A stretch of 34,825 bases of DNA from Snodgrassella sp. CFCC 13594 (GTDB lineage: Bacteria; Pseudomonadota; Gammaproteobacteria; Burkholderiales; Neisseriaceae), in contig NZ_LQXR01000021.1 of the NCBI RefSeq assembly GCF_001590725.1, forward strand, positions 1 through 34,825, read 5' to 3'. The position numbers and the translations under genes were made by a program. Below the pieces are notes generated by a model. It searched no databases. It was not told the origin of the DNA and saw only the letters and a list, made by a program, of their open reading frames with translations. Each line of letters begins with the position of its first letter. The stretch's first letter is position 1. Below, piece by piece: positions 8,969 to 17,562 of this stretch.

Positions 8969-10270
8969 GCAAGCTCTCCATGCGAATCATGGTGATGGGT
9001 GCCAAAACACGAGACAATGCTTCCATTTGCGTGGTTGCCGATTTTAATTGGCGCTCTTGGGTGGTGTGGGTGAGGATAACAATTTCAGCTGTTTCGTGGC
9101 TGACCACACCTTTTTGGATGAGGGCTTCAATCGAAATATTAGCGGCAGCCAGGATGTTGGCGATCTCGCCCAGTACGCCCGGCTCATCTTTTGCTGATAC
9201 ACGCAGATAATAGCTACTGGCGATGTCGTCCATGTCCAAAATAGGAATGTCTTTGACCAAGCTGGGTTGGAACGCCAAATAAGGCACTCGATTATAGGCG
9301 TCACTGTCAATTAATCGCGCCACATCCATGATGTCAGCCACCACGCGCTGGCGGTTGGTGCTGCTCCTGCGCCAGGCCCGTAATACATGGTTTGGCCAAC
9401 CATGTCTGCTTGTACCAATACTGCATTCATCACGCCTTCAACATTGGCCAATAAGCGTGTTTCTGGAATCAATGTGGGATGCACGCGTAACTCGATGCCT
9501 TTTTCGCAACGGCGAGTAATACCCAGTAATTTGATGCGGTAGCCTAATTCTTCTGCATACCGGATATCTTGGCTTTCCAGCTTGCTGATGCCTTCCAAAT
9601 AGCAGTGGGTATAGTTAATGGGGGTACCGAAGGCCAAAGCCGACATAATGCTCAATTTATGTGCGGCATCGTGCCCTTCAATGTCAAAAGTGGGGTCGGC
9701 TTCTGCGTAACCCAGTTCCTGAGCTTGCTTGAGTACTGATTGAAAAGCGCTGCCATGAGCGCGCATTTCGCTCAGGATAAAATTACTGGTGCCATTGATA
9801 ATGCCTGCAATGGATTGGATGCGATTGGCGGCCAAGCCTTCACGTAAGGCTTTGATAATGGGAATGCCGCCAGCCACAGCGGCTTCAAACATCAGCATAA
9901 CATTGTGCTCAGCGGCCAAAGCGAAGATTTCATTGCCGTATTCAGCCAACAGCTTTTTATTGGCTGTGACTACGTGCTTACCATTTTTGATGGCTTGAAT
10001 CACTGCTTCTTTGGCTATTGTAGTGCCGCCAATAAGTTCAACCACAATGTCCACATCTTCAGCATTAACCACATCCATCACATCTGTGCTCAGATGAACA
10101 TCCGTCCCGCAAATGCGTTGTGCGCGCTCCAGATTGCGGCTGGCGGCACGACTAACCAGGACACTACAACCCAAGCGTCGGGTAATTTCTGCGGCATTGG
10201 CCTGCAAAAGTTTAACGGTACCACCACCGACGGTGCCGGTACCCAAAATGCCGATGCGGATAGGCTGCAT
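8958..10270 (-). pseudogene. hom: Homoserine dehydrogenase, interrupted by a one-base frameshift
   Basis: Homoserine dehydrogenase reduces aspartate semialdehyde to homoserine, the branch point to threonine and methionine. The N-terminal NAD(P)-binding motif GILGTGTVGGGTV, the catalytic domain (VTANKKLLAEYG, GGIPIIKALREGL, GTSNFILSEM, EADPTFDIEGHDAAHK) and the C-terminal ACT domain (VSAKDEPGVLGEIANILA) are all present. They lie in two frames. The first frame reads normally to GPGAGAAPTASA (near 9345), then runs WWLTSWMWRD and stops at 9311. The second frame resumes at VVADIMDVARL from 9344 and continues to 8958. Adding one G next to 9344 restores one continuous protein of about 437 residues. 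The start ATG at 10270 has AAGGAG 5 bases upstream. This is either a true inactivation or a sequencing error; the reading frame is otherwise well preserved. Confidence 0.9.
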
Positions 10271-10415
10271 GCTCACTCCTTGATTAAGCCTGATTTGGTT
10301 TGTATAGTATGACGAATTTAGCCCAACATCGTAGCGGAAATCAGACGGTTTGACCACAATTTAAAACCAGTCTACGCGTAGGTAGGTTGGGTTTTGCGTA
10401 GGGAAGGAGTGTTTT

Positions 10416-10781
10416 GTGCAAATGGATGAGAGCCGTGGCGACGGCATGCTTTGGATTGATGCGTATGAAAATAGGCAAATTCACGTGGATGGCGTTGCGT
10501 ATGGCGAGCCCATTTGTTTGAATGGTTCTGCGGTGATGCCGATTGCCCGCACAGCACCGACTGATTTGGAGGCCGATGATTTTCAGGCAGCCATGAATGC
10601 GCATCCCGAAGTGATTTTAGTGGGTACGGGTAGTCAGCAAGTGTTTTTGCCCCCCAAGCTGATTGCTCAACTGGGTAGCCATGGTATTGGTATGGAAGTC
10701 ATGAGCACAGCTGCTGCTTGTCGAACCTACATGATTTTGCGCAGTGAAGGGCGGTCAGTTTGGGCGTGGTTATGGCCATGA
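10416..10781 (+). CDS. Mth938-like domain protein
   Basis: This 121-residue protein matches the small Mth938/Xcc1710-like (DUF498) family: a single alpha/beta domain with 'PEVILVGTGSQQVFLPP' in the middle and 'GIGMEVMSTAAACRTYMIL' near the end. The biochemical function of the family is not settled; in mitochondria the related NDUFAF3 assists complex I assembly. The start is a GTG at 10416, chosen because GGGAAGGAG ends 6 bases before it. It is divergent from hom across about 145 bases. One near-exact uptake word lies inside. Confidence 0.8.
   Translation: MQMDESRGDGMLWIDAYENRQIHVDGVAYGEPICLNGSAVMPIARTAPTDLEADDFQAAMNAHPEVILVGTGSQQVFLPPKLIAQLGSHGIGMEVMSTAAACRTYMILRSEGRSVWAWLWP
10582..10593 (-). 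repeat. DNA uptake word, 11 of 12
   Basis: TGGCTGCCTGAA on the minus strand, inside the Mth938-like gene. Confidence 0.6.
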
Positions 10782-10833
10782 GTGTTGGCAAAAGCTAAGC
10801 CTGTGTCAATTTCATTATCCGCTATGTGTTCGG

Positions 10834-10900
10834 GTGATAACGAATGGATTGTCTGTATGGATGGGGTGCATGCCGTATACAACGCATATCCATTCATCAC
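10834..10900. other. Long imperfect hairpin in the spacer between Mth938-like gene and modE
   Basis: The spacer 10782-11000 holds no gene. Nested arms are GTGAT (10834) with ATCAC (10896), GAATGGAT (10842) with ATCCATTC (10888), and TGTAT (10854) with ATACA (10877), with further short pairs inside. Together they can fold into one 67-base hairpin with small bulges. No T-run follows on either side, so it is not a classical terminator. It could be an mRNA 3'-end structure, a small RNA, or a palindromic repeat remnant. Confidence 0.45.
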
Positions 10901-11000
10901 GACTAATGACATATGGTGATGTTGCGTGCGCTTTATAGACAGGTCTGTTTGGCAGCAAGTGATGGTAGACCGATTGCGTAGGGGCGGTGGTGCACAGAAC

Positions 11001-11804
11001 TTAGGTTTGTTTACCCAAAATGATGTTGGGCGCTTTGATGACCAAGGTGACAGGCATTTCTGGTTGCAGCTTCATGGTTTCAGCACTGACGCAGGTGATT
11101 ACAGCATTGAGTGACAATCCATCACCTAAATCGCAAGCAATTTCTGTATTGACACTGCCCTGATGGATGCGTTTTATGCGTGCCGGCAGCTGATTGCGTG
11201 CCGATAAGTGCACTCCAGCTAAATCATCGGCCACGAGTATGGCAGAAGCCTGTATCAAGGCAAAAACTTCACTGCCAATTTGCAAGCCCATGCGTTGCGT
11301 ACTGTCTTGTGTCACGATGGCGACCAAAGTCATACCATTGGGCAATTGCACGTGAATTTCGTTGTTGACTGCACCTAAGTGGATGGTGGTAATCTTGCCA
11401 AATAGTTGATTGTCTGCGCTAAAATGCATATTAAGCCTTTGCCATAAATCCATATTGGGTGGAGAGAAGGCTGGATCTGTTTGCTGCAATTGTACCATCA
11501 TGGTCTGATGTAGCTGTTCAAGTTGGCGGTAATGGCGTACGAATTGGCGACCAAAATCAGTTAAAGTACTGGTGCCTCCGCCTTTGCCACCCGTTTGGCG
11601 CATGACCAGTGGTTGAGGAGCAATATTGTTGATGGCATCTATGGCGTCCCAGGCGGCTTTGTAACTCATGGGCACGGCTTTGGCTGCTTGGCTGATGGAA
11701 CCGAGTTGGTCTATTTGTTCTAAAAGCACGATGCGGTTCGGATTGCCGATGCGCTGGCCATCGATGGTGGGCCGCAGTTCACTGTCTAAGCTAAATACCG
11801 TCAT
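11001..11804 (-). CDS. modE: Molybdate-responsive transcription regulator ModE
   Basis: ModE represses molybdate uptake genes when molybdate is bound. The 267-residue protein has the N-terminal LysR-like winged helix (about 1-110; helix-turn-helix around GSISQAAKAVPMSYKAAWDA, residues 35-54). It has a tandem pair of Mop molybdate-binding domains: 134-192 (NQLFGKITTIHLGAVNNEI) and 204-260 (NQLPARIKRIHQGSVNTEI). This is the full E. coli-type layout. It is the last gene of modABCE, 27 bases after modC, so the regulator is made with the transporter it controls and is probably autoregulated through the operator at 14031-14054. Confidence 0.95.
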   Translation of the reverse strand: MTVFSLDSELRPTIDGQRIGNPNRIVLLEQIDQLGSISQAAKAVPMSYKAAWDAIDAINNIAPQPLVMRQTGGKGGGTSTLTDFGRQFVRHYRQLEQLHQTMMVQLQQTDPAFSPPNMDLWQRLNMHFSADNQLFGKITTIHLGAVNNEIHVQLPNGMTLVAIVTQDSTQRMGLQIGSEVFALIQASAILVADDLAGVHLSARNQLPARIKRIHQGSVNTEIACDLGDGLSLNAVITCVSAETMKLQPEMPVTLVIKAPNIILGKQT

Positions 11805-11831
11805 TAGGGTTGCCTGAAAGCATGAGGATGG

Positions 11832-12503
11832 CTAATTGTGCGCACTCAGGCGGCCGTTGTCCATCATCCAAATTTCATCACCCAATACTTCGGCATCACG
11901 CGGGTCATGGGTAATCAATAGCATAGGTAAATTCAAGCGTTGTTGCCAGCGCAGTAATTCAGTGCGCATTTGCTCTCGCAATTGCGTATCGAGCGCGGAA
12001 AAAGGCTCGTCTAATAAGATGGCTTGAGGTTGTGTAATCAGTGCTCGGGCCAGTGCCACGCGCTGGCGCTGGCCACCGGATAAATGCGCAGGGTATTGAT
12101 TGGCTAATCCGGTTAAATTCATTTGTCCAAGCCAGTATTCCACTTCAGGCAGCCTTTGCTGCCGCCGAGGATTGAGTAGCCCGGCAACCATGCCGCAAGC
12201 GATGTTTTGGCGCACTGTTAGGTGAGGGAAAAGGGCGTAATCTTGAAATACATAGGCCAAATGGCGTTGTTGTGGGCGGATATTGATTCCCCATGCTCGA
12301 TCAAATACTACTTGATCGTTGATGCGGATGTTGCCACTTGAAGGCGTTAGTAGGCCAGCGATCGCTTTGAGCGTGAGACTTTTGCCACTGCCGCTGGCAC
12401 CCATGATGACGGTGCGCTTGTGTTGACTTTGCAGAGCAACATCTAATTCGAAAGGTTTGCTGCCGGCACGAGAGATGGTTTTTTTTATATGGAGTTCAAA
12501 CAT
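11832..12503 (-). CDS. modC: Molybdate ABC transporter ATP-binding protein ModC (short form)
   Basis: ModC is the cytoplasmic ATPase of the molybdate importer. The 223-residue protein has Walker A GASGSGKS (35-42), Q-loop VFQDYALFP, signature LSGGQRQRVALARAL (141 onward), Walker B AILLDEPFSALD and the switch histidine in LLITHDPRDAEVLGD. E. coli ModC is about 350 residues with a C-terminal Mop regulatory domain. That domain is absent here, so molybdate feedback on the ATPase is unlikely by that route. The start ATG at 12503 is 2 bases after the modB stop, indicating translational coupling. Confidence 0.93.
   Translation of the reverse strand: MFELHIKKTISRAGSKPFELDVALQSQHKRTVIMGASGSGKSLTLKAIAGLLTPSSGNIRINDQVVFDRAWGINIRPQQRHLAYVFQDYALFPHLTVRQNIACGMVAGLLNPRRQQRLPEVEYWLGQMNLTGLANQYPAHLSGGQRQRVALARALITQPQAILLDEPFSALDTQLREQMRTELLRWQQRLNLPMLLITHDPRDAEVLGDEIWMMDNGRLSAHN
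12144..12155 (-). repeat. DNA uptake word, exact AG-simDUS
   Basis: Exact 12-mer on the minus strand inside modC. Confidence 0.85.
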
Positions 12504-12505
12504 GG

Positions 12506-13186
12506 CTATTTCAGATTTTGCATGGGTATTTTGCCCGAAAGCAATTTACCCGTGATGAACAAAATAGCCATGCAGACAATGGAAATAATCAGGACCAGCA
12601 TGTTGGCCAAATGGTCATCTCCGGCCTGAACGGCTTCATACACTGCGATAGATAATGTTTGGGTTTCACCGGGGATGCTGCCGGCCACCATGAGTGTGGC
12701 TCCAAATTCGCCCATGGCTCGCGCAAAGGCCAGTAATATGCCAGCCAAGATACCGCGCCAGGCCAGTGGCAATGTAATGCGCCAAAATAGCGCCCATTCG
12801 CTTAATCCCAATACCCGAGCGGCTTGCTCGTATTCCGGATTGACCGCTTCAAAGGCAGTGCGCGCTGGTTTGAACACCAATGGAAAAGATACCACCACGG
12901 CAGCCAATACGGCACCTTGCCATGTGAAGATCAAGTTAATACCAAAAGTGTGCATCAACCATTGGCCTATCCAACCTTGCTTGCCAATGACCACCAGCAG
13001 GTAATAGCCCAATACCGTAGGCGGCATCACCATGGGCAAGGTGAACAAGGTATCCAGCAAATCTTTGGCCCAAACTTGCTTTTTGGCCAGCAGATAACCG
13101 GTACCTACACCTAATATTAGGTTGATGAGCGTTGCCCACCCTGCCACTTTAAGCGATAAGGATAGGGCAATCCACGCAGATTCCAT
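12506..13186 (-). CDS. modB: Molybdate ABC transporter permease ModB
   Basis: ModB forms the membrane channel of the molybdate importer. The 226-residue, full-length protein has about five hydrophobic helices. It carries the EAA loop that contacts ModC, EQAARVLGLSEWALFWRITLP, followed by the conserved ARAMGEFGATLMVAGSIPGET segment typical of molybdate/tungstate permeases. The start at 13186 lies 15 bases after the modA stop codon, and the gene ends 2 bases before modC. The whole cluster is therefore one operon. Confidence 0.95.
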   Translation of the reverse strand: MESAWIALSLSLKVAGWATLINLILGVGTGYLLAKKQVWAKDLLDTLFTLPMVMPPTVLGYYLLVVIGKQGWIGQWLMHTFGINLIFTWQGAVLAAVVVSFPLVFKPARTAFEAVNPEYEQAARVLGLSEWALFWRITLPLAWRGILAGILLAFARAMGEFGATLMVAGSIPGETQTLSIAVYEAVQAGDDHLANMLVLIISIVCMAILFITGKLLSGKIPMQNLK

Positions 13187-13201
13187 GAAACGAGCCTTGT
13201 G

Positions 13202-13972
13202 TTAGCGCCGTGGTGATTGGAAGCCATAATGGCGCAAGATCTGTTGCCCTTTGGTAGAGCGAACAAATCGAATAAATTGCTGTGCGCCTTGTTGGTTACG
13301 GCTGCCTGAAAGAACAGCAATAGGATACGTGATGGCTTCATGAGTGGGGATAACGGCTGCCACTTTAACTTTATCTTTCATGATAGCCGCATCGGTGCCA
13401 AACACAAAACCGGCTTCCGTTTCTTGGCGAGATACATAATTCAGTGCTTGACGGACGTCTTGCGTCAAAATGATTTTGGCTTGTAGTGCACCCCATACAT
13501 TGGCTTGTTGTAATGCTGCCTGAGTGTAGCGCCCAGCAGGAACTGTTGCCGGGTTGCCAACCGCAATGCGTTTTACACCCGGTTGCTTGAGATCATTAAT
13601 GTTTTTGATGCGTAGGTGATTCGACAGTGGGGTAATCAATACCAAACTATTGCTGACAAAGTTAGCACGCGTTTTGGGATTGATGAGTTTTTTGGCTTGT
13701 GCCTGATCCATCGTGGTTTGATCGGCCGAAGCAAATACATCAACAGGTGCACCTTTATCAATTTGCTGTAATAACGCGCCTGAACCACCGAAATTCAAAC
13801 GGATTTTGTCCTGTGGGTGTTGTGCTTCGTAGGCTTTAGCGATGTCATTGAAGGCATTCGTTAGGCTGGCGGCGGCAGAAACCGTAATGTCAGCAGCGGA
13901 AGCAGTTATCGTTGCCCCCAGTAATGCTGCAGCGCAAATGGTTTTGATGAAATAGTGGCGAAAAACAGGCAT
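13202..13972 (-). CDS. modA: Periplasmic molybdate-binding protein ModA
   Basis: ModA captures molybdate in the periplasm and delivers it to ModBC. The precursor of 256 residues has a signal peptide MPVFRHYFIKTICAAALLGA... with likely cleavage after TASA. The mature protein begins ADITVSAAASLTNAF, the N-terminus typical of ModA, followed by LNFGGSGALLQQIDKGAPVDVFASAD, which carries the oxyanion-binding residues. The ATG at 13972 is chosen over an upstream in-frame start at 14062 because it begins the signal peptide and GGAG lies about 9 bases before it; the longer form would read through the operator. It is the first gene of modABCE. One near-exact uptake word lies at 13299-13310. Confidence 0.95.
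   Translation of the reverse strand: MPVFRHYFIKTICAAALLGATITASAADITVSAAASLTNAFNDIAKAYEAQHPQDKIRLNFGGSGALLQQIDKGAPVDVFASADQTTMDQAQAKKLINPKTRANFVSNSLVLITPLSNHLRIKNINDLKQPGVKRIAVGNPATVPAGRYTQAALQQANVWGALQAKIILTQDVRQALNYVSRQETEAGFVFGTDAAIMKDKVKVAAVIPTHEAITYPIAVLSGSRNQQGAQQFIRFVRSTKGQQILRHYGFQSPRR
13299..13310 (+). repeat. DNA uptake word, 11 of 12
   Basis: CGGCTGCCTGAA inside modA, near its 3' end. Confidence 0.6.
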
Positions 13973-14030
13973 GGAAATCGCTCCAAGACAGAAATAAAAA
14001 TAGTAGATAATAAATGTGTTTTGCAATATT

Positions 14031-14054
14031 CGAAATATACATAGGTATATAACG
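14031..14054 (-). promoter_or_regulatory. ModE operator of modABCE
   Basis: Two half-sites, CGAAATATA (14031-14039) and TATATAACG (14046-14054), are separated by six bases. The E. coli ModE palindrome is CGNTATATA-N6-TATATAACG; the right half is identical and the left differs at one or two positions. It lies 59 bases upstream of the modA start, next to a possible -10 (TATTAT on the minus strand, 14007-14012), so bound ModE would overlap the -35 region and repress. ModE itself is encoded in the same operon. Confidence 0.75.
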
Positions 14055-14277
14055 ATAGGCAATGGGTAAAGGTTGGAGTTCAGTCGGTATTTTTTAAATA
14101 TATTGTGAATGATGATTTAATTTAATTCTGAATAATTTTCAGATAAATTGATTTTTTTTTATTATTGATAATAAGATAAGTGAAAATCAAAAATACTAAT
14201 TTTGATATTTAATACAGAAATAGTTATTTTTGGAATGAAAAATGGGTAAGCTATTAATGAAAAAATATGAAAGTTGT

Positions 14278-14291
14278 CTGATATAAATCAA
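14278..14291 (+). promoter_or_regulatory. FNR-like box upstream of fdnG
   Basis: CTGAT-ATAA-ATCAA, one mismatch to the FNR consensus TTGAT-N4-ATCAA. With the -10 hexamer at 14334-14339 and an expected start near 14346, the box is centred about 61 bases upstream, a usual class I activator position. It predicts oxygen-limited activation of formate dehydrogenase. Confidence 0.6.
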
Positions 14292-14333
14292 TTAAATTCT
14301 GCCTAAATCAAATCTTTTTTTGGTTAGATTGCC

Positions 14334-14339
14334 TATAAT
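14334..14339 (+). promoter_or_regulatory. -10 element of the fdnGHI promoter
   Basis: A perfect TATAAT. No good -35 hexamer lies 16-18 bases upstream (a poly-T stretch is there), which fits an activator-dependent promoter. Confidence 0.6.
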
Positions 14340-14434
14340 CCATAAAATTTGCCGTCATTTTAGCCTGCAGTTATGCGCTGCGCGCCATAAATGAGTGGCA
14401 TCTCCAATAACAATATGTTTTTTAGGAACACATC

Positions 14435-17400
14435 ATGAACTTGACCAGACGCCAGTTCTTCAAGGTAACGGCGGCCGGGGCAGGGGCAACGGGCTTAGCT
14501 GTGATGGGCATGGTACCGGCCAATGCTTGGGCTGAAGTCCGTCAATATAAGCTCTTGCGCGCCAGTGAGGCCCGTAATAATTGCACTTATTGCTCAGTGG
14601 GTTGTGGTTCTTTGCTTTATAGCTATGGGGATGGAGCCAAAAATGCCAAGAAAAAAATCTTTCATATCGAAGGGGATCCGGATCATCCGGTAAGCCGTGG
14701 TAGTCTTTGCCCCAAAGGGGCTTCTCTGGTGGATTTCGTCAACAGCGAAAACCGCACTTTATACCCAGAAGTACGCGAACCCGGTGGTAAAGAATGGAAA
14801 CGCATTAGCTGGGATGAAGCTTTTGACCGTATTGCGCGCTTGATTAAAGATGAGCGTGATGCCGGCATCAAAGAAAAAAACGCCGATGGCGTGACCATCA
14901 ATCGACTTGAAACGGTGGGGTTATTGGCGGCGTCTGCCAGTTCCAATGAAACTGGCATTTTGACTCAAAAATTCATGCGTTCGTTGGGTTTGGTCGGGAC
15001 CGATTCACAAGCTCGCGTGTGCCATGCCCCAACCGTTGCTGCTTTGGCTTCTACATTTGGTCGTGGTGCCATGACCAATACTTGGGTAGACATTCAAAAC
15101 GCCGATTTTATTTTGGTTATGGGCGGCAATGCAGCTGAAGCGCACCCGGTGGGGTTTAAATGGGCAATTGAGTCGAAAAAGAAAAAAGGCACTAAGTTAA
15201 TTGTGTGCGACCCTCGTTTCAACCGTACCGCATCGGTGGCAGATTATTACTTGCCCATTCGTTCAGGTACGGACATTGCATTTTTGGGTGCTGTCATTAA
15301 TTGGCTCATCAAAAACAATAAAGTGCAATGGGAATATGTAAAAAACTATACCAATGCCAGCTTTATTCTGGCTGATGATTACGGTTTTAATGAAGGCTTG
15401 TTTTCAGGTCATGCCGATTATGTCTCACCTGAAGGGACTTTGGCCGATGGCAAAGAGCCTCTGATTGCCCATGTTGGCACAGGAACGACAGCCTACAGTA
15501 ATGACAGTTGGACCTATAAACTTGGGGCCGATGGCTATGCAGAGGTGGATCCGACCTTAGAAAATCCTCGTTGTGTTTGGCAGGTAATGAAGCGCCATTA
15601 CGCTCAATACACACCGGAAATGATGAGCAAAGTTACAGGGACGCCTATTGCTGATTTTCTGAAGGTATGCGAGGCATTGGGGGCCACTTCTGCACCCAAT
15701 AAAGCCGGTACCATTCTTTATGCTTTGGGTTGGACCCAACATACGTATGGTTCTCAAAACATCCGCACGATGGCGATGATTCAATTGATTTTGGGTAACA
15801 TCGGTATGGCGGGTGGTGGGGTCAATGCATTGCGTGGTCACTCCAATATTCAAGGTTTATCGGACTTAGGGTTGTTGTCCACCAGCTTGCCTGGTTATTT
15901 GTCTTTGCCGAATGAGAAAAAACACCCCACTTTCGATGAATACTTGGCCGTACAAACACCTAAATCCTTCCGACCGGGCCAATTTAACTATTGGGGCAAT
16001 ACCCCCAAATTTATGGTGAGCCTGATGAAGTGGTTCTTTGGTGAGCATGCGACCAAAGAAAACAACTGGGGTTATGATTGGTTGCCCAAATGGGACAAAA
16101 TGTATGATGTCTTGCAGATGACCGAAATGATGTATCAAGGTCAAATGCATGGCTTGTTGGTGCAAGGCTTCAATGCCATGGGTTCTTTCCCTGATTCCAA
16201 ACGCGTGACTGAGGCATTCTCCAAATTGAAATGGATGGTGGTGATGGATCCTTTGAATACGGAAACCGCCACTTTCTGGGAAAATCATGGGGATGCCCAT
16301 GATGTGGATTCCAGCCAAATCCAAACCACTGTGTTCCGTTTGCCAACCCCGTGCTTTGCCGAAGAAGAAGGGTCGATTGTGAACTCCTCACGTTGGTTGC
16401 AATGGCACTGGGCGGGTGCGGAGCCACCAGGTGAAGCATTGGCTGATTTGGAAATTTTGGCTGAATTGTTCTTGCGCATACGTGCGTTGTATCAAAAAGA
16501 AGGTGGCAAAGTTCCAGAGCCGATTTTGAATTTGAGCTGGCCTTATAAGGTGCCACATTCGCCTACACCTGCTGAAATGGCCATGGAATCAAATGGCTGG
16601 GCATTGGCTGATATCAAAGATGATCAAGGCAATGTGGTGGTACCGAAAGGTGGTCAATTGGATGGTTTTGCTCAGTTGAAAGAAGATGGCACAACGGCTT
16701 GTGCTTGCTGGATTTTTTCTGGGTCATGGACCAAAAATGGCAATCAAATGGCTAGGCGCGACAATACCAACACGGGTTTGGGCAATACACCTGGATGGGC
16801 TTGGGCATGGCCGGCCAATCGCCGCATTTTGTATAACCGTGCCTCCTGTGATCCTGCTGGTAAACCGTGGGATCCGAATCGTGTGCTGATTTCTTGGGAT
16901 GGCAGCAAATGGAGCGGTGCTGATATTCCAGACTACAAGGCTGATCAAGCGCCCGATGGCAGTATGAATCCATTTATCATGAATGAAGAAGGGGCTGGTC
17001 GCCTGTTTTGTGCCAAAAAACTTGTTGATGGCCCATTCCCTACGTTTTATGAACCCATGGAAAGCCCAGTGGGTAAAAATTTGATTTATCCGAAACAACT
17101 CAACACCCCTGCTGTGCGGTTGTTTGATAGTGTGAAAGGGCGCTTGGGTAAAAAAGACCAATTCCCTTATGTGGGTACAACTTATCGCTTAACCGAGCAT
17201 TTCCAATTTTGGACCAAATCAGCGCGTATTCCCATGATTCTGCAGCCTGAGCAATTCATTGAAATTAGTGAAGAGCTGGCCAAGGAAAAAGGAATCAGTA
17301 AAGGTGATTGGGTTAAGGTCAGCACCATCCGTGGTGATGTGCAGGTGAAAGCGGTGGTTACCAAACGCATGAAGCCGCTCACGGTGAATGGAGAAACCAT

Positions 17401-17551
17401 TCACCAAGTGGGCATCCCCTTACACGGCGGTTGGGTCAATGTGGGCGAGAAAAAACAACATCTCATCAATACATTGACGCCGTTCGTGGGCGATTGCAAT
17501 ACGCAAACGCCGGAATACAAGACTTTCTTGTGCAATATTGAAAAGGCTTGA
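14435..17551 (+). CDS. fdnG: Formate dehydrogenase (N/O type), molybdopterin major subunit, cysteine form
   Basis: This is the catalytic subunit of the membrane-bound periplasmic enzyme that oxidises formate to CO2. The N-terminus has a twin-arginine signal ([14 protein letters not shown]), so it is exported folded by Tat. A 4Fe-4S site uses Cys50, Cys53, Cys57 and Cys92 (CTYCSVGC ... LCPKG). The molybdenum ligand position holds Cys196 (RVCHAPTV, codon TGC at 15020-15022), exactly where E. coli FdnG has selenocysteine 196. The surrounding [13 protein letters not shown] and [14 protein letters not shown] are highly conserved. At 1038 residues it is full length. No SECIS element or internal TGA is needed. 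Its beta-subunit gene starts 11 bases after its stop. Confidence 0.96.
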   Translation: MNLTRRQFFKVTAAGAGATGLAVMGMVPANAWAEVRQYKLLRASEARNNCTYCSVGCGSLLYSYGDGAKNAKKKIFHIEGDPDHPVSRGSLCPKGASLVDFVNSENRTLYPEVREPGGKEWKRISWDEAFDRIARLIKDERDAGIKEKNADGVTINRLETVGLLAASASSNETGILTQKFMRSLGLVGTDSQARVCHAPTVAALASTFGRGAMTNTWVDIQNADFILVMGGNAAEAHPVGFKWAIESKKKKGTKLIVCDPRFNRTASVADYYLPIRSGTDIAFLGAVINWLIKNNKVQWEYVKNYTNASFILADDYGFNEGLFSGHADYVSPEGTLADGKEPLIAHVGTGTTAYSNDSWTYKLGADGYAEVDPTLENPRCVWQVMKRHYAQYTPEMMSKVTGTPIADFLKVCEALGATSAPNKAGTILYALGWTQHTYGSQNIRTMAMIQLILGNIGMAGGGVNALRGHSNIQGLSDLGLLSTSLPGYLSLPNEKKHPTFDEYLAVQTPKSFRPGQFNYWGNTPKFMVSLMKWFFGEHATKENNWGYDWLPKWDKMYDVLQMTEMMYQGQMHGLLVQGFNAMGSFPDSKRVTEAFSKLKWMVVMDPLNTETATFWENHGDAHDVDSSQIQTTVFRLPTPCFAEEEGSIVNSSRWLQWHWAGAEPPGEALADLEILAELFLRIRALYQKEGGKVPEPILNLSWPYKVPHSPTPAEMAMESNGWALADIKDDQGNVVVPKGGQLDGFAQLKEDGTTACACWIFSGSWTKNGNQMARRDNTNTGLGNTPGWAWAWPANRRILYNRASCDPAGKPWDPNRVLISWDGSKWSGADIPDYKADQAPDGSMNPFIMNEEGAGRLFCAKKLVDGPFPTFYEPMESPVGKNLIYPKQLNTPAVRLFDSVKGRLGKKDQFPYVGTTYRLTEHFQFWTKSARIPMILQPEQFIEISEELAKEKGISKGDWVKVSTIRGDVQVKAVVTKRMKPLTVNGETIHQVGIPLHGGWVNVGEKKQHLINTLTPFVGDCNTQTPEYKTFLCNIEKA

Positions 17552-17562
17552 GGGGGAGAATC

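Larger units (their letters stand above)
14055..14434. promoter_or_regulatory. AT-rich divergent control region between modA and fdnG
   Basis: About 380 bases with no gene, strongly AT-rich compared with the flanking coding DNA and with several poly-T and poly-A runs. It carries an FNR-like box and a -10 for fdnG on the right. A leader hairpin at 14371-14390 (TTATGCGC with GCG-C-CATAA) lies about 45 bases before the fdnG start. Nothing else was recognised between 14060 and 14270. Confidence 0.6.

Noticed and set aside
14435..17551. Possible selenocysteine formate dehydrogenase
   Set aside because: The frame has no internal TGA and the key codon at 15020 is TGC.
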